Positions 34,781 to 45,408 of a stretch of 64,000 nucleotides of DNA are shown piece after piece (within the stretch, counting starts at the first letter, position 1; every line of letters begins with the position of its first letter). The notes under the pieces are model-generated. The model saw only the letters and a list, made by a program, of their open reading frames with translations. It was not told the origin of the DNA and made no database searches. The position numbers were made by a program, and so were the translations under genes. The stretch is from NCBI RefSeq assembly GCF_011761305.1, contig NZ_JAAOZC010000001.1:62001-126000 (forward strand). Direction: 5' to 3'. Origin of the DNA: Sphingomonas vulcanisoli (GTDB taxonomy: Bacteria > Pseudomonadota > Alphaproteobacteria > Sphingomonadales > Sphingomonadaceae).

Positions 34781-35875
34781 TTACCCGATTTGGATCAACA
34801 GGCGGATCAGTTCGCTTTGACGGTTTGTGCCGGTTTTCTGAAACAATCTTCGGAGATGTATTCGGGCTGTTGCCACGGTGATGTTCAAGGCCGCTGCCGC
34901 CGTTTCCGGCGAATGCCCTTTGACCAGCGCAGCAGCGAGATCGGTCTCACGTCCCGACAATTTGAATGCATGACGATATAAATGGCGAGCGTCCAGGGGC
35001 CTGGCGGTCGGATCGACGAGTTGAACGATTGCCGCCGCTTCAAATGGGGCAAGGATCCTCCTTACCCGGGGAAGCGGAAAGATGGTCAATAGGAAGGGCA
35101 TACGCCCGGATGGCCGCGCGATACGGATAGCGCCCGAAATTGTATCCATGCCGACTGCCTGCCCCACAAGCGCTGCCAACACTTCTTGCTGAGAGGGCTC
35201 CGTACACCATAAGCTTTGGGCCGCAATCCGGAGGCCGTCGCCTTGCCGGATGATGGCCTCGGCAGCGTTTGTGAGATGTATGACTCTTCCTCGTTCGTCG
35301 AGAAGGATCAGCGCCTTCGATTGATCGTTTGCCGCGATGCCGCGCCAATATTCTTGGGAAAGAGCCTCCTCATGCCGGAAACCCAAGGCTAAGGCCCGGT
35401 TGAGCTGAGGGGCCAGCATTTGCAGCTTTTGGACGGCGTCGGGCGCAATGCCATCCGGACCATAATGGAAAGAAAAACAGCCCCGACCGGTTCCCGAGGG
35501 CTCCAAAAATCCAACCGTCGTCAGGTAATGTGACGAGCCCCACTCCTGCTCCCACTGTCGATAAGCCCGAGCTTCGTCGGTTTCATCTCTGACCACATCG
35601 GCGTCGGTATAGATCGCGCTGCTCTGCAGGCCGCCCGCCATCGGAACCTGGGGATCGTGTTGCCAACGGCCACCCGCAAGATAGTCATATTCGACCCCTT
35701 CGAGCGCTCTCACGGTCTCAAAAACGGGAGGCACTAGTTGCTGCCTATTGATCACTGCGAATATGCCGCCAAGCGAAGCAAGCTCTAACGAAAGCTGATC
35801 CGCAAAAGGCCTCCAGAGATCGCTGTCGAGCGCTGCCGCATAAGCGGCATTCACAAGAGCATTAAGCCAATCCAT
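34781..35875 (-). CDS. LuxR family transcriptional regulator
   Basis: A 364-residue regulator with a C-terminal LuxR helix-turn-helix (about 300-362: FKLSGRETDLAAALVKGHSPETAAAALNITVATARIHLRRLFQKTGTNRQSELIRLL). The N-terminal 280 residues have no autoinducer-binding signature and resemble PAS/GAF-like sensor regions of orphan LuxR regulators, with a PAS-like block ALILLDERGRVIHLTNAAEAII. It sits upstream of two PEP-CTERM genes on the same strand, which it may control; this is inferred from position. Confidence 0.88.
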   Translation of the reverse strand: MDWLNALVNAAYAAALDSDLWRPFADQLSLELASLGGIFAVINRQQLVPPVFETVRALEGVEYDYLAGGRWQHDPQVPMAGGLQSSAIYTDADVVRDETDEARAYRQWEQEWGSSHYLTTVGFLEPSGTGRGCFSFHYGPDGIAPDAVQKLQMLAPQLNRALALGFRHEEALSQEYWRGIAANDQSKALILLDERGRVIHLTNAAEAIIRQGDGLRIAAQSLWCTEPSQQEVLAALVGQAVGMDTISGAIRIARPSGRMPFLLTIFPLPRVRRILAPFEAAAIVQLVDPTARPLDARHLYRHAFKLSGRETDLAAALVKGHSPETAAAALNITVATARIHLRRLFQKTGTNRQSELIRLLIQIG

Positions 35876-36028
35876 TGGTTATCTCCGGCAGCCCGCCGAA
35901 GAAGGCATGATTCCTGCCCTTTTTTCAAGGCCACTTGATCTGCATTATCGGTCAGGCCTGATCGGAGTCAGGCAATGTCGCGCTGATCGCGCTTTCACAG
36001 CTATGGCGAGCCGCTTGCTGGCACCCGT

Positions 36029-37054
36029 TCAGATCAGCCCTGCCAGCGGGCTCGATGGATCGGCGTAGCGGCGCCGCTGCATGCGGCCGGCGCGGTAGGC
36101 GAGGCGGCCGGCTTCAACGGCGGCTTTCATCGCGCTGGCCATCAGGATCGGATCCTTGGCCTCGGCGATGGCGGTATTCATCAGCACGCCGTCGCAGCCC
36201 AGTTCCATCGCTTCTGCGGCTTCGGAGGCGGTGCCGACACCGGCATCGACCAGTACGGGCACCTTGGCATTCTCGACGATCAGCCGGATCGTCACCGGGT
36301 TCTGGATGCCGAGGCCCGAGCCGATCAGCGATCCCAGCGGCATGATCGCCACCGCGCCCGCATCCTCCAGCCGCTTGGCGGCGATCGGATCGTCGGCGCA
36401 ATAGACCATCGGCAGGAAGCCTTCCTTGGCGAGGATCTCGGTGGCGCGGAGTGTCTCGATCATGTCGGGATAGAGCGTGCGTGCTTCGCCCAGCACCTCC
36501 AGCTTGACGAGGTCCCAGCCGCCCGCCTCGCGCGCCAGCCGCAGCGTGCGGACGGCATCGTCGCCGGTGAAGCAGCCAGCAGTGTTGGGGAGGTAGGTGT
36601 AGCGCTTGGGATCGATGAAATCGGTGAGCATCGGCGCACCCCGATCGGTGACATTGACGCGGCGCACGGCTACCGTGACCATTTCCGCGCCGGACGCCTC
36701 CAGCGCAGCGGCATTCTGCGCAAAATCCTTATATTTGCCCGTGCCGACGATCAGGCGGGAGCGGAAGCTGCGCCCGGCCACCGTCCAGCTATCGTCGGCG
36801 ATCGGCGCGCCATGATCGCCACCGCCAACGAAATGGACGATCTCCAATTCGTCGCCATCCTCGAGCTTCACCTGCGCGAGCGTCGAGCGGGGCACGACCT
36901 CAAGGTTGCGTTCCACCGCCACCTTTTCGGGCACTAGCCCAAGCTCGCTGGCCAGTTGGGCGATGGTCATGCCGCCGTGCACCCGCCGGTGCTCGCCGTT
37001 GACCATGATGCTAATCGTGCCGTCGTCGTGGGTGAGAGTCGCCATCCCCGGCAT
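36029..37054 (-). CDS. thiG: ThiS-ThiG fusion: sulfur carrier plus thiazole synthase
   Basis: A 341-residue fusion for the thiamine thiazole ring. Residues 12-77 are ThiS ([12 protein letters not shown] ... [16 protein letters not shown]), ending in the Gly-Gly that must be thiocarboxylated. Residues 84-341 are ThiG, a TIM barrel with [25 protein letters not shown], the Schiff-base Lys in [10 protein letters not shown] and [30 protein letters not shown]. In most bacteria ThiS is separate with a free C-terminus; here the di-glycine is internal. The start may also be ATG 37045. No other thi gene is adjacent. Confidence 0.93.
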   Translation of the reverse strand: MPGMATLTHDDGTISIMVNGEHRRVHGGMTIAQLASELGLVPEKVAVERNLEVVPRSTLAQVKLEDGDELEIVHFVGGGDHGAPIADDSWTVAGRSFRSRLIVGTGKYKDFAQNAAALEASGAEMVTVAVRRVNVTDRGAPMLTDFIDPKRYTYLPNTAGCFTGDDAVRTLRLAREAGGWDLVKLEVLGEARTLYPDMIETLRATEILAKEGFLPMVYCADDPIAAKRLEDAGAVAIMPLGSLIGSGLGIQNPVTIRLIVENAKVPVLVDAGVGTASEAAEAMELGCDGVLMNTAIAEAKDPILMASAMKAAVEAGRLAYRAGRMQRRRYADPSSPLAGLI

Positions 37055-37103
37055 TTAGGGGGCGAAGGCGCGGGGCGCTACCGTATCTCCAAGGATTCCG
37101 CGT

Positions 37104-37316
37104 TCAGTCCTCGCCCGCCGCGATATCCTGCGACAGCTGTTTCTCCGCAGCGTGCGCGGAGCGCAGTTTTTCGGAGCGATCGTGCCGATCGGCCATCGTG
37201 CGCCAGGCGGCCTCCGCGCGCAGGCTGCGTTCGCGCACATTGGGCAGATCGGCGGCTGCGGCATCGCGGGCGCAGGAATCGGCCTGGGTAACGTAGAAAT
37301 CGAGCGTAACGCTCAT
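37104..37316 (-). CDS. Small conserved hypothetical protein, 70 residues
   Basis: A charged, helical protein (MSVTLDFYVTQADSCARDAAAADLPNVRERSLRAEAAWRTMAD ...) without signal peptide or membrane segment, probably cytoplasmic and coiled. It begins with an ATGA overlap on the upstream small gene at 37313, which supports both being translated. Function unknown. Confidence 0.72.
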   Translation of the reverse strand: MSVTLDFYVTQADSCARDAAAADLPNVRERSLRAEAAWRTMADRHDRSEKLRSAHAAEKQLSQDIAAGED

Positions 37317-37624
37317 GGCAGATACTCCTGGGTGCGCCAGCGTGAGGTCACGCGATCGCGGTGAATGAGAATGGTGCAGATGGCGCGCAGCAGATCGACC
37401 TTGCGCCAGTGGCCATCGGCATCGGCGCTGGTCAGCCAGCGTTCGGCGTGGCTATGGGCGGCATCGCCCCAGCGGTGACGAAGCCTTTCGGCGACTCTGA
37501 CGGCATGGGATTCGGACTCTGCCGGTATCGCGCTCAAATTGCGGTGGTCCGGAGGTGGATGGATCGGGGTGGGGCCGGGAGATGATCGATGGTCATGGCC
37601 CGCTCCACCTGTAAGCGGGAGCAC
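37313..37624 (-). CDS. Small hypothetical protein coupled to the 70-residue gene
   Basis: Up to 103 residues. The C-terminal half (AVRVAERLRHRWGDAAHSHAERWLTSADADGHWRKVDLLRAICTILIHRDR) looks like a real helical domain; the first 35 residues are Pro/His-rich and may not be translated if a TTG at 37537 is used. The stop overlaps the next start (ATGA). Function not recognised. Confidence 0.55.
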   Translation of the reverse strand: MLPLTGGAGHDHRSSPGPTPIHPPPDHRNLSAIPAESESHAVRVAERLRHRWGDAAHSHAERWLTSADADGHWRKVDLLRAICTILIHRDRVTSRWRTQEYLP

Positions 37625-37749
37625 GAATGTCTCTCAGCCGCCGGCGCCTACGAATCACCAGCCGGGCGATGATGAGCCTTTAGCACGGTGCCCCCGATCG
37701 GCCTAATGAGCGGCCTGCCGAGGCGCTCCCAGGCAGGCCTTCTGGACGC

Positions 37750-39159
<1,410 letters not shown>

Positions 39160-39423
39160 ATGGACTTTGACGAACTTCTCATCCGCTTCTTCGGCACCAG
39201 TGACATGTCGACCCTGCAGGAGGACCAGATCCTCGCCGGGGTCGAGCGGCTGAGGCTGCAGTTCGGGCTGGAGAGCGATGCCGGGCGGCGGTTCGCGATC
39301 TGGTGCCTGCTGTACATGCTCGGCGCCGCACCGGACCTTGACGTCGCCTTCAAGGACGAGGCCGATCGCGAGGCCGCGCGCGACTTCATGGACATGGCCG
39401 ATGAAGAGGATGACGAGGACTGA
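39160..39423 (+). CDS. Conserved hypothetical acidic protein, 87 residues
   Basis: A soluble protein with a helical core (LQEDQILAGVERLRLQFGLES, RRFAIWCLLYMLGAAPDLD) and a very acidic tail (DFMDMADEEDDED). No motif is recognised. It precedes the acetyl-CoA carboxylase genes by 110 bases and may be co-expressed with them. GC-rich third positions support it as a real gene. Confidence 0.7.
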   Translation: MDFDELLIRFFGTSDMSTLQEDQILAGVERLRLQFGLESDAGRRFAIWCLLYMLGAAPDLDVAFKDEADREAARDFMDMADEEDDED

Positions 39424-39533
39424 TCGCTTCGGAAGCTTGCGGCGCGCTAATCATTTGCCGCTGAAATGCGGCGATGCTGGACGTAAAGCGCAAGCTCTGG
39501 CACGGGCGATCGTTCATTTGGGACACGGGAACG

Positions 39534-40016
39534 ATGACAGAAGCCACCAACGGCTCCATGCATATTGATCCGGCGCTGGTCCGCCAGCTCGCCGAACTTT
39601 TGGACGAAACCCACCTCACCGAGATCGAGGTGCAGGACGGTGACCGGCGCATCCGCGTCGCGCGCAAAGCCGCGGCTGCTGCCGCTGCGCCCGTGGCCTA
39701 TGCGCCGCCGCCCGCGGCACCTGCTGCGCCCGCCGCTCCTGCGCCAGCGGCTCCCGCGCCGCCCGCGAGCCCGGCCGATCATCCCGGCACGATCAAATCG
39801 CCGATGGTCGGCACTGCTTATCTGTCATCGGCGCCGGGTGCGAAGCAGCTCGCCAGCGTCGGCGACAAGGTCAATGCGGGCGATACTCTGCTGATCGTCG
39901 AGGCGATGAAGGTGATGAACCCGATCGTCAGCCCGCGCGCCGGCACGGTCACCGCGCTGCTCGTCGACAATGCCCAGCCGGTGGAGTTCGATCAGCCGCT
40001 CGTGATCGTAGAGTAA
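39534..40016 (+). CDS. accB: Acetyl-CoA carboxylase biotin carboxyl carrier protein
   Basis: A 160-residue BCCP. The N-terminal part ([29 protein letters not shown]) is followed by an Ala/Pro linker and a biotinyl domain (about 84-160) with the biotinylated Lys in [10 protein letters not shown]. It carries carboxybiotin between biotin carboxylase and carboxyltransferase in fatty acid synthesis. ATG 39534 gives the usual length. accC follows by four bases. Confidence 0.96.
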   Translation: MTEATNGSMHIDPALVRQLAELLDETHLTEIEVQDGDRRIRVARKAAAAAAAPVAYAPPPAAPAAPAAPAPAAPAPPASPADHPGTIKSPMVGTAYLSSAPGAKQLASVGDKVNAGDTLLIVEAMKVMNPIVSPRAGTVTALLVDNAQPVEFDQPLVIVE

Positions 40017-40020
40017 GCGC

Positions 40021-41370
40021 ATGGCGATCGAGAAAGTCCTGATCGCCAACCGCGGCGAGATCGCGCTTCGTATCCACCGCGCCTGCCATGAGATGGGCAT
40101 CCGCACCGTCGCGGCGCACAGCACCGCCGATGCCGATGCGATGCACGTGCGGCTGGCGGACGAGGCGATCTGCATCGGGCCACCGTCCGCCACGGACTCC
40201 TACCTCAATATCCCCAATTTGATCTCGGCGGCCGAGATCAGCCACGCCGATGCGATCCATCCGGGCTACGGCTTCCTTAGCGAGAATGCCAAGTTCGCCG
40301 AGATCGTCGAGGCGCACGGCATCATCTGGATCGGCCCCAAGCCCGAACATATCCGCACGATGGGCGACAAGGTGCAGGCCAAGCGCACCGCCGGCGCGCT
40401 GGGGCTGCCGCTGGTGCCGGGATCGGACGGCGCGATTTCGGACCTGGCCGAGGCCAAGAAGATCGCGGCCGAGATTGGCTATCCGGTGATCATCAAGGCG
40501 GCGTCGGGCGGCGGCGGGCGCGGCATGAAGGTGGTCAACGATCCCGCCGATCTCGAAGCGCAGATGCTGCAGGCGGGCAGCGAGGCGGCGGCGGCGTTCG
40601 GCGACGCGACGGTTTATCTGGAGAAGTATCTCGGCGATCCGCGCCATATCGAATTCCAGATCTTCGGCGATGGCAACGGCAAGGCGATCCACCTCGGCGA
40701 ACGCGACTGCTCGCTGCAGCGGCGGCACCAGAAGGTTCTGGAGGAAGCGCCGTCGCCGGTGATCACGCCCGAGGAGCGCGAACGCATGGGCGGCGTCGTC
40801 GCCAAGGCGATGGCCGATATGGGCTATCGCGGCGCCGGTACGATCGAATTCCTGTGGGAAGACGGGAAGTTCTATTTCATCGAGATGAACACCCGCCTGC
40901 AGGTGGAGCATCCGGTGACCGAGGCGATCACCGGCCTCGATCTCGTCCGCGAACAAATCCGCATCGCCGAGGGCATGCCGCTAACGCTGCGCCAGGAAGA
41001 CGTCCAGTTCCGCGGCCACGCGATCGAATGCCGCATCAACGCCGAAGACCCGCGCACCTTCGCGCCTTCCCCCGGCACGGTGACGCAATATCATGCGCCG
41101 GGCGGCATGAACGTCCGCGTCGATAGCGGGCTCTACGCGGGCTATCGCATCCCGCCCTATTACGACAGCATGATCGCCAAGCTGATCGTCTACGGAACGA
41201 CGCGGGCGGGTGCGCTCAGGAGGTTGCGGCGCGCGCTGGAAGAGTTCGTGATCGAGGGCGTCAAGACCACGATTCCGCTTCATCAGGCGCTATTGGACGA
41301 CCAGGAATTCCTGGAAGGCGATTATTCGATCAAGTGGCTGGAAGCATGGCTGGCGAAACAAGAAGACTGA
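40021..41370 (+). CDS. accC: Acetyl-CoA carboxylase biotin carboxylase subunit
   Basis: A 449-residue ATP-grasp enzyme carboxylating the biotin of AccB. The N-terminus [18 protein letters not shown], the glycine-rich ATP loop [14 protein letters not shown], the biotin/bicarbonate segments [23 protein letters not shown] and [16 protein letters not shown] are intact. It forms the standard accBC unit; its 3' end overlaps the next gene by 25 bases. Confidence 0.97.
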   Translation: MAIEKVLIANRGEIALRIHRACHEMGIRTVAAHSTADADAMHVRLADEAICIGPPSATDSYLNIPNLISAAEISHADAIHPGYGFLSENAKFAEIVEAHGIIWIGPKPEHIRTMGDKVQAKRTAGALGLPLVPGSDGAISDLAEAKKIAAEIGYPVIIKAASGGGGRGMKVVNDPADLEAQMLQAGSEAAAAFGDATVYLEKYLGDPRHIEFQIFGDGNGKAIHLGERDCSLQRRHQKVLEEAPSPVITPEERERMGGVVAKAMADMGYRGAGTIEFLWEDGKFYFIEMNTRLQVEHPVTEAITGLDLVREQIRIAEGMPLTLRQEDVQFRGHAIECRINAEDPRTFAPSPGTVTQYHAPGGMNVRVDSGLYAGYRIPPYYDSMIAKLIVYGTTRAGALRRLRRALEEFVIEGVKTTIPLHQALLDDQEFLEGDYSIKWLEAWLAKQED

Positions 41371-41852
41371 TCGCCGCCTTGGCCCTCGTGGCAGCCGCCA
41401 CTGCCGCGCCGGCGAAATATCGGCCGACCGGGGCGGACCTGCTCCACAAGATCGATCGGCTGGGCGCACCCGCCGTACTGGAAGACGATTTCAACCTCGA
41501 TGGCGGACCGGGCTATGCGGTCGTCGAAACGGGATCGGCGGATGGTGTTGCGGTCGCGGTGAAGCTGCTGACGACCGTGGCCGATGCCGCTTACTCCGAG
41601 GGTCTGCAGTCGTCGCTCGGCGTGGCCCTGCAACGCCATCCCGAAAATGTGCTGCCGCTGGTCGATAGCGCCTCCGTGCTGGCTGCCGATCATATCTGCC
41701 TGCCGTGGATGATCGAATCGCCCCATCAAAAAGTCCGCGACGAGCTGACGAAGACACGCGCTGCGCTCGATACGGCCAGCGCGAAAGCCTATCCCGCCCA
41801 GCGCGCCGCCTGCCTCATGCAGATCAAGCGGGCAGAGATGGGCGTTCGGTGA
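41346..41852 (+). CDS. Exported hypothetical protein in the accBC transcript
   Basis: A 168-residue protein with a signal peptide ([18 protein letters not shown]) and a body without a recognised family, containing two Cys (DHICLPW, AACLMQI) that could form a disulfide. It starts inside the accC 3' end and ends with a GTGA overlap on the arsC-like gene, so it is translated within this operon. Function unknown. Confidence 0.65.
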   Translation: MAGETRRLIAALALVAAATAAPAKYRPTGADLLHKIDRLGAPAVLEDDFNLDGGPGYAVVETGSADGVAVAVKLLTTVADAAYSEGLQSSLGVALQRHPENVLPLVDSASVLAADHICLPWMIESPHQKVRDELTKTRAALDTASAKAYPAQRAACLMQIKRAEMGVR

Positions 41853-42184
41853 AGGCGACGATCTGGCACAACCCGCGCTGTTCCAAATCGCGCGAGACAT
41901 TGGCGCTGCTCGAGGCGGCAGGTGCGGACCTCACGGTCATCGAATATCTGAAACATCCGCCGAGCGCCGATCAGTTGCGGATGCTTTACGCCAAGGCGGG
42001 GATGTCCGCGCGCGATGGGCTGCGGATGGCCGAGGAGGGCGCCAAGCCGCTCAAGGACGCGGATGAGGAGACGATCCTCGCGGCGATGGCCGCCGACCCG
42101 ATCCTGATCGAGCGGCCGCTGGTGGAGACCGAAAAAGGGGTCCGGCTCGGCCGCCCGCCCGAGCGGGTGCAGGAAATATTCTGA
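41849..42184 (+). CDS. arsC: ArsC/Spx family arsenate reductase-like protein (glutaredoxin type)
   Basis: A 111-residue thioredoxin-fold protein. ATIWHNPRCSKSRETLALLEAAG gives the catalytic Cys of the ArsC/YffB group; the C-terminal DPILIERPLVETEKGVRLGRPPERVQEI contains the IERP block and Arg residues of the anion pocket. It starts at GTG overlapping the previous stop. No ars operon is near, so it may be a general thiol reductase rather than dedicated arsenic resistance. A terminator follows. Confidence 0.88.
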   Translation: MKATIWHNPRCSKSRETLALLEAAGADLTVIEYLKHPPSADQLRMLYAKAGMSARDGLRMAEEGAKPLKDADEETILAAMAADPILIERPLVETEKGVRLGRPPERVQEIF

Positions 42185-42186
42185 GC

Positions 42187-42208
42187 AAGGGCCGACCCGG
42201 CCCCTTTT
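42187..42208 (+). terminator. Rho-independent terminator after arsC
   Basis: GGGCCG-ACC-CGGCCC hairpin directly followed by CTTTT, three bases after the arsC stop. It closes the accB-accC-arsC transcript. Confidence 0.75.
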
Positions 42209-42278
42209 GACTCGGGGCGGAAAACGGGGTTAATGAACCTTTCGCGGCGTAGGGGACTGCCGCGACTGGGGGGACATC

Positions 42279-43157
42279 ATGCGGAATAGCCTTTGGGCAG
42301 GGGTTGCCCTGCTGCTCGCCACGCCTGCGCTTGCCGAAAGCACTTCGGTATCGGTCAACGCCACGGGGCCGAACGGCAATCAGGATAATTATTCGTACAA
42401 TTCGCAGCAGATCGGCAATCCGATCAGCATCGGCCAGACCTATACCGGATCGGCACCCGGCGAGATCCATGTTTCGGCATCGATCAGTCAGGGCCCATCG
42501 AACGGCAGCACCAACTATTATCGCACCGCTGCGGGCGGCTGGAACGACGGTTTCAGCATCCTTTCGCCGACGGTCAGCGGCGGCAGCGCGACCGTCAACC
42601 TGCTGATCAATGGATCGAATGCGGCGTCGCAGACTGGCGGCTTCGGGGCCTCGATCGCCTTCGTCCGCTATGATTTCTACGATACGCTTGACGAGAGCCT
42701 GTGGGATCCTTCCCACCTGATCGCCGAATTCAGCGCCCGCGATAGCGTCTACACCTATCAGCCGCACATGATGCAAGTAAGCGACGGTCAGCCGATGTTC
42801 GGTCTACACACGTTCGACATCGCCTTCTCGGGCAATGCGGCCGACATCGGCGTTTCCGCTTTCGCCAGCTGCACCGTGTCGGCCAGCCTCAACAATGGCG
42901 CCAGTTCATCGACCAACTGCGATCTCGCGCATTCCACCTATTGGATGGGTGTATCCTCGATCCAGGACGCGAACGGCAATGCGATCGGCGACGCCACCAT
43001 CCAATCCGAAGGCAGCTTCAGCATGGAGGATGCCTCGCCGAACGCGCCCGGCGCATCGGTGCCCGAGCCGGCGAGCTGGGCGCTGATAGTACTGGGCTTC
43101 GGCGCGATCGGTCTTGCCGTGCGTCGTCGGCGGAACGCGCTACCGGCGCTTCGCTAA
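42279..43157 (+). CDS. PEP-CTERM sorting-domain protein 3
   Basis: A 292-residue exported protein: signal peptide MRNSLWAGVALLLATPALA, an Asn/Ser/Thr/Gly-rich body (VNATGPNGNQDNYSYNSQQIG), one possible disulfide (FASCTVSASLNNGASSSTNCDLA) and the C-terminal PEPASWALIVLGFGAIGLAVRRRR sorting signal. Its 3' end overlaps the convergent PilZ gene by 18 bases. Confidence 0.9.
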   Translation: MRNSLWAGVALLLATPALAESTSVSVNATGPNGNQDNYSYNSQQIGNPISIGQTYTGSAPGEIHVSASISQGPSNGSTNYYRTAAGGWNDGFSILSPTVSGGSATVNLLINGSNAASQTGGFGASIAFVRYDFYDTLDESLWDPSHLIAEFSARDSVYTYQPHMMQVSDGQPMFGLHTFDIAFSGNAADIGVSAFASCTVSASLNNGASSSTNCDLAHSTYWMGVSSIQDANGNAIGDATIQSEGSFSMEDASPNAPGASVPEPASWALIVLGFGAIGLAVRRRRNALPALR

Positions 43158-43922
43158 CGCACCGCCCCGCTGACCGAACAGGCGCATCGGGCGCGGTGCG
43201 GGAGCACTGTCTTCCACCTCCTGCGCTTCGGGCGGAAACCAGGCGCTGGGCGGCGGAGCTTCGTCCGCCGCGCGCCAATGCGGATTGAGCGCGCGGCGCC
43301 ATTCCACGAAGCGCGCGTAGGGGATCGCCTCGTCGAACATCAGGCCGCCTTCGCGGTCCCGCCACCATTTGATCTCGCCTTCTAGCGCACCGAGATGCTC
43401 GATCTGCAGTACGCACGGCGTATCCGCGTCGAAATAATCGTCGAGCAGCAGCTTGCAGCCCGATTGAGAAAGATTGACCACCTGCGCCGGCTGCGCGAAG
43501 TGCCTGACCTGCAGCGTGGCGGCGATGTCGACATCCAGCCGCGGCGCGCGAACCGTGGTGACGCGGCCATCGAACGAACAGTGGGACAGCATCTCGGTGA
43601 TCGGCATGGCGGATGCGAAAGCGACGCCCATGTCGCCGCCGCTTACCCAGGCGATGCGCCCCTCGATGATGTGGCCGGTGCGCAGCTCGATGATCACCCG
43701 CTCATCTTGGGTGACGGGGCAATAGAGTTCGGCGCAGAGCCCGTCGGCGGAGACGTCGCGCAGCCGGCAGAGCTCCGAATGGCCGCCGATGGTCATCTTG
43801 GCGACCTCCAGCAGGCTCGCCTGGCGCACGCTACGCCTGCGCTCCGCGCCCGTCACCTCCTCGGCCTCGACAGCGGGCTTGCGCCGCATCAGATCCATCA
43901 TTCCCAAGGACATCGCTCCCAT
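43140..43922 (-). CDS. Tandem PilZ domain protein (cyclic di-GMP effector candidate)
   Basis: A 260-residue soluble protein with two PilZ-like units. The first (about 25-110) has ERRRSVRQ and DVSADGLCAEL; the second (about 125-215) has RAPRLDVD and NLSQSGCKLLL. R-x3-R followed by D/N-x-S-x-x-G is the c-di-GMP-binding signature, best kept in the first copy. A Pro-rich tail follows. Likely links c-di-GMP to motility, polysaccharide or cell-cycle control. ATG 43913 is an alternative start. Confidence 0.82.
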   Translation of the reverse strand: MGAMSLGMMDLMRRKPAVEAEEVTGAERRRSVRQASLLEVAKMTIGGHSELCRLRDVSADGLCAELYCPVTQDERVIIELRTGHIIEGRIAWVSGGDMGVAFASAMPITEMLSHCSFDGRVTTVRAPRLDVDIAATLQVRHFAQPAQVVNLSQSGCKLLLDDYFDADTPCVLQIEHLGALEGEIKWWRDREGGLMFDEAIPYARFVEWRRALNPHWRAADEAPPPSAWFPPEAQEVEDSAPAPRPMRLFGQRGGALAKRR

Positions 43923-44039
43923 TTGCGCGTGAGAAGCGAATAACGGACCGTTAATGAGCTTTTGGATGCGGGACTTGGTATCCGCATCATTAAGGATAGC
44001 GTGGCGCCGGTTTGCCGACGGCGAGGCGACGTTCGAGCC

Positions 44040-44474
44040 TTATTGGGCGATCTGATGCGGATCGATCTCGTGGATCGGCAGATCCCAATGGTTGGTGGTG
44101 AGTTCCCAGCGGCGGTTCTCGTCCCGCTTCAGGGCCGCGGTATCGGGGAACAGCGCCCTGGTGACCTCGCCCTCATGGGACGCGCCGTCCTGGCCATTGT
44201 AGGTGATGACGATGCGATAATCCCAGCGCGATTCCTCGCTGGTGTGCAGACCGGGCTTGAAGACGCTGTAGCTCTGCACATAGCCGCGCCGCTTCTCCTC
44301 ATCGAGCGCGCCGATCTGATATTTCTGGAAGAGGCGCCAGAATTCGTCCTGATAGCCATATTTGACGCGATAGACCCATTCGACCTGATAGGGCTTGGCG
44401 GCGGGCGGTGTCTGCGCCGGGGCGATGCCTGCGAGCGTGGCGGCGGCGACGACGAAGGAGAGGAGCTTGATCAT
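44040..44474 (-). CDS. Exported hypothetical protein, 144 residues
   Basis: A signal peptide (MIKLLSFVVAAATLAGIAPA) precedes an aromatic-rich body with YQVEWVYRVKYGYQDEFWRLFQKYQIGALDEEKRRGYVQ, probably a ferredoxin-like (dimeric alpha+beta barrel type) fold. No catalytic motif is recognised. It stands alone; the start at 44474 places the signal peptide at the N-terminus. Confidence 0.72.
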   Translation of the reverse strand: MIKLLSFVVAAATLAGIAPAQTPPAAKPYQVEWVYRVKYGYQDEFWRLFQKYQIGALDEEKRRGYVQSYSVFKPGLHTSEESRWDYRIVITYNGQDGASHEGEVTRALFPDTAALKRDENRRWELTTNHWDLPIHEIDPHQIAQ

Positions 44475-44614
44475 GCGGCGATCTTCGTCCTTGGGGCATC
44501 GCGGCGACACGAAGCTTTTATTGACTACTAAATAGGTAGAGTATCTTTTCGCTTGGATCTCGATCAGCCAGGATGCGCCCACGGCTGCAATCGCTGCAGC
44601 CCGGGGAGACATTT

Positions 44615-44806
44615 ATGACGTTTCGTACTGTTGCCATGGTCGCGGTCGCGCTCGGCCTGATCGGTTGTTCCAAGACGACGACGGCCGAAAATACGACGAC
44701 GACCGAAATCGTCTCAAACGATGCCGGGCTCCTGAACGCCGCGGACAATGCGGCCGACCTCGATGCCGGCAACTCCGGCAACGCCAGCGCCGGCAACGCT
44801 CTCTGA
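44615..44806 (+). CDS. Small lipoprotein, 63 residues
   Basis: MTFRTVAMVAVALGLIGCSK is a lipoprotein signal with Cys at residue 18; the mature part is only 45 residues, Asn/Ala/Asp/Thr-rich (AENTTTTEIVSNDAGLLNAADNAADLDAGNSGNASAGN), with the look of a flexible tether. GGGGAGAC lies nine bases upstream of the ATG and a strong terminator follows 60 bases downstream. Function unknown. Confidence 0.72.
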   Translation: MTFRTVAMVAVALGLIGCSKTTTAENTTTTEIVSNDAGLLNAADNAADLDAGNSGNASAGNAL

Positions 44807-44866
44807 TTTCCCGAATGTAGCAGCCCCCTGCTACACACTTCGCCCCTCCCTAGGCGCGATATCCTT

Positions 44867-44894
44867 GGCCCGGCTTCTGCCGGGCCTTATTTTT
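44867..44894 (+). terminator. Rho-independent terminator after the small lipoprotein gene
   Basis: GGCCCGGC-TTCT-GCCGGGCC perfect eight-pair stem followed by TTATTTTT. Confidence 0.85.
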
Positions 44895-44906
44895 GGGCGG
44901 GACAGC

Positions 44907-44936
44907 AAAAAGGGCGACCCTTTCGGGCCGCCCTTT
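44907..44936 (-). terminator. Rho-independent terminator of rplJL
   Basis: On the minus strand AAAGGGCG and CGCCCTTT pair around GCCCGAAAGGGT and are followed by a U-run (TTTTT). It lies about 52 bases after the rplL stop, so rplJL ends here and rpoB does not follow. Confidence 0.85.
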
Positions 44937-44988
44937 CCTGTTGCTCTGGATCCCGACCTTCGTCGGGATAATTTCGGCTAAGCCGAAA

Positions 44989-45366
44989 TTACTTGAGTTC
45001 GACGGTCGCGCCGGCTTCTTCCAGCTGCTTCTTGACCTTCTCGGCCTCGTCCTTGCTGACGCCTTCCTTGATCGCCTTCGGAGCGGACTCCACCAGCGTC
45101 TTGGCTTCGGTCAGGCCCAGGCCGGTGATGGCGCGGACTTCCTTGATGACGTTGATCTTCTTGCCACCGTCGCCGGTGAGGATCACGTCGAACTCGGTCT
45201 TCTCTTCAGCGGCCGGAGCGGCAGCGCCACCGCCAGCAGCGGCGGGAGCGGCAACCGCAGCGGCGGCCGAAACGCCCCACTTCTCTTCGAGCAGCTTCGA
45301 AAGCTCGGCTGCTTCGAGGACGGTCAGCGCGGAAAGGTCTTCAACGATCTTGTTCAGGTCTGCCAT
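44989..45366 (-). CDS. rplL: 50S ribosomal protein L7/L12
   Basis: A 125-residue stalk protein. The N-terminal dimerisation part [34 protein letters not shown], an Ala-rich hinge and the C-terminal factor-binding domain ([39 protein letters not shown]) are complete. It recruits translation GTPases to the ribosome. It lies 42 bases after rplJ, the usual order, and is followed by a terminator rather than rpoB. Confidence 0.97.
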   Translation of the reverse strand: MADLNKIVEDLSALTVLEAAELSKLLEEKWGVSAAAAVAAPAAAGGGAAAPAAEEKTEFDVILTGDGGKKINVIKEVRAITGLGLTEAKTLVESAPKAIKEGVSKDEAEKVKKQLEEAGATVELK

Positions 45367-45408
45367 GAGTATCTCCATCGGGGGCGCTTGAGCCCCGCTA
45401 AATCAGGT

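Noticed and set aside
41849-42184. Arsenic resistance operon
   Set aside because: The ArsC-like protein sits in the accBC transcript with no arsR, arsB or arsH nearby; more likely a general thiol reductase.
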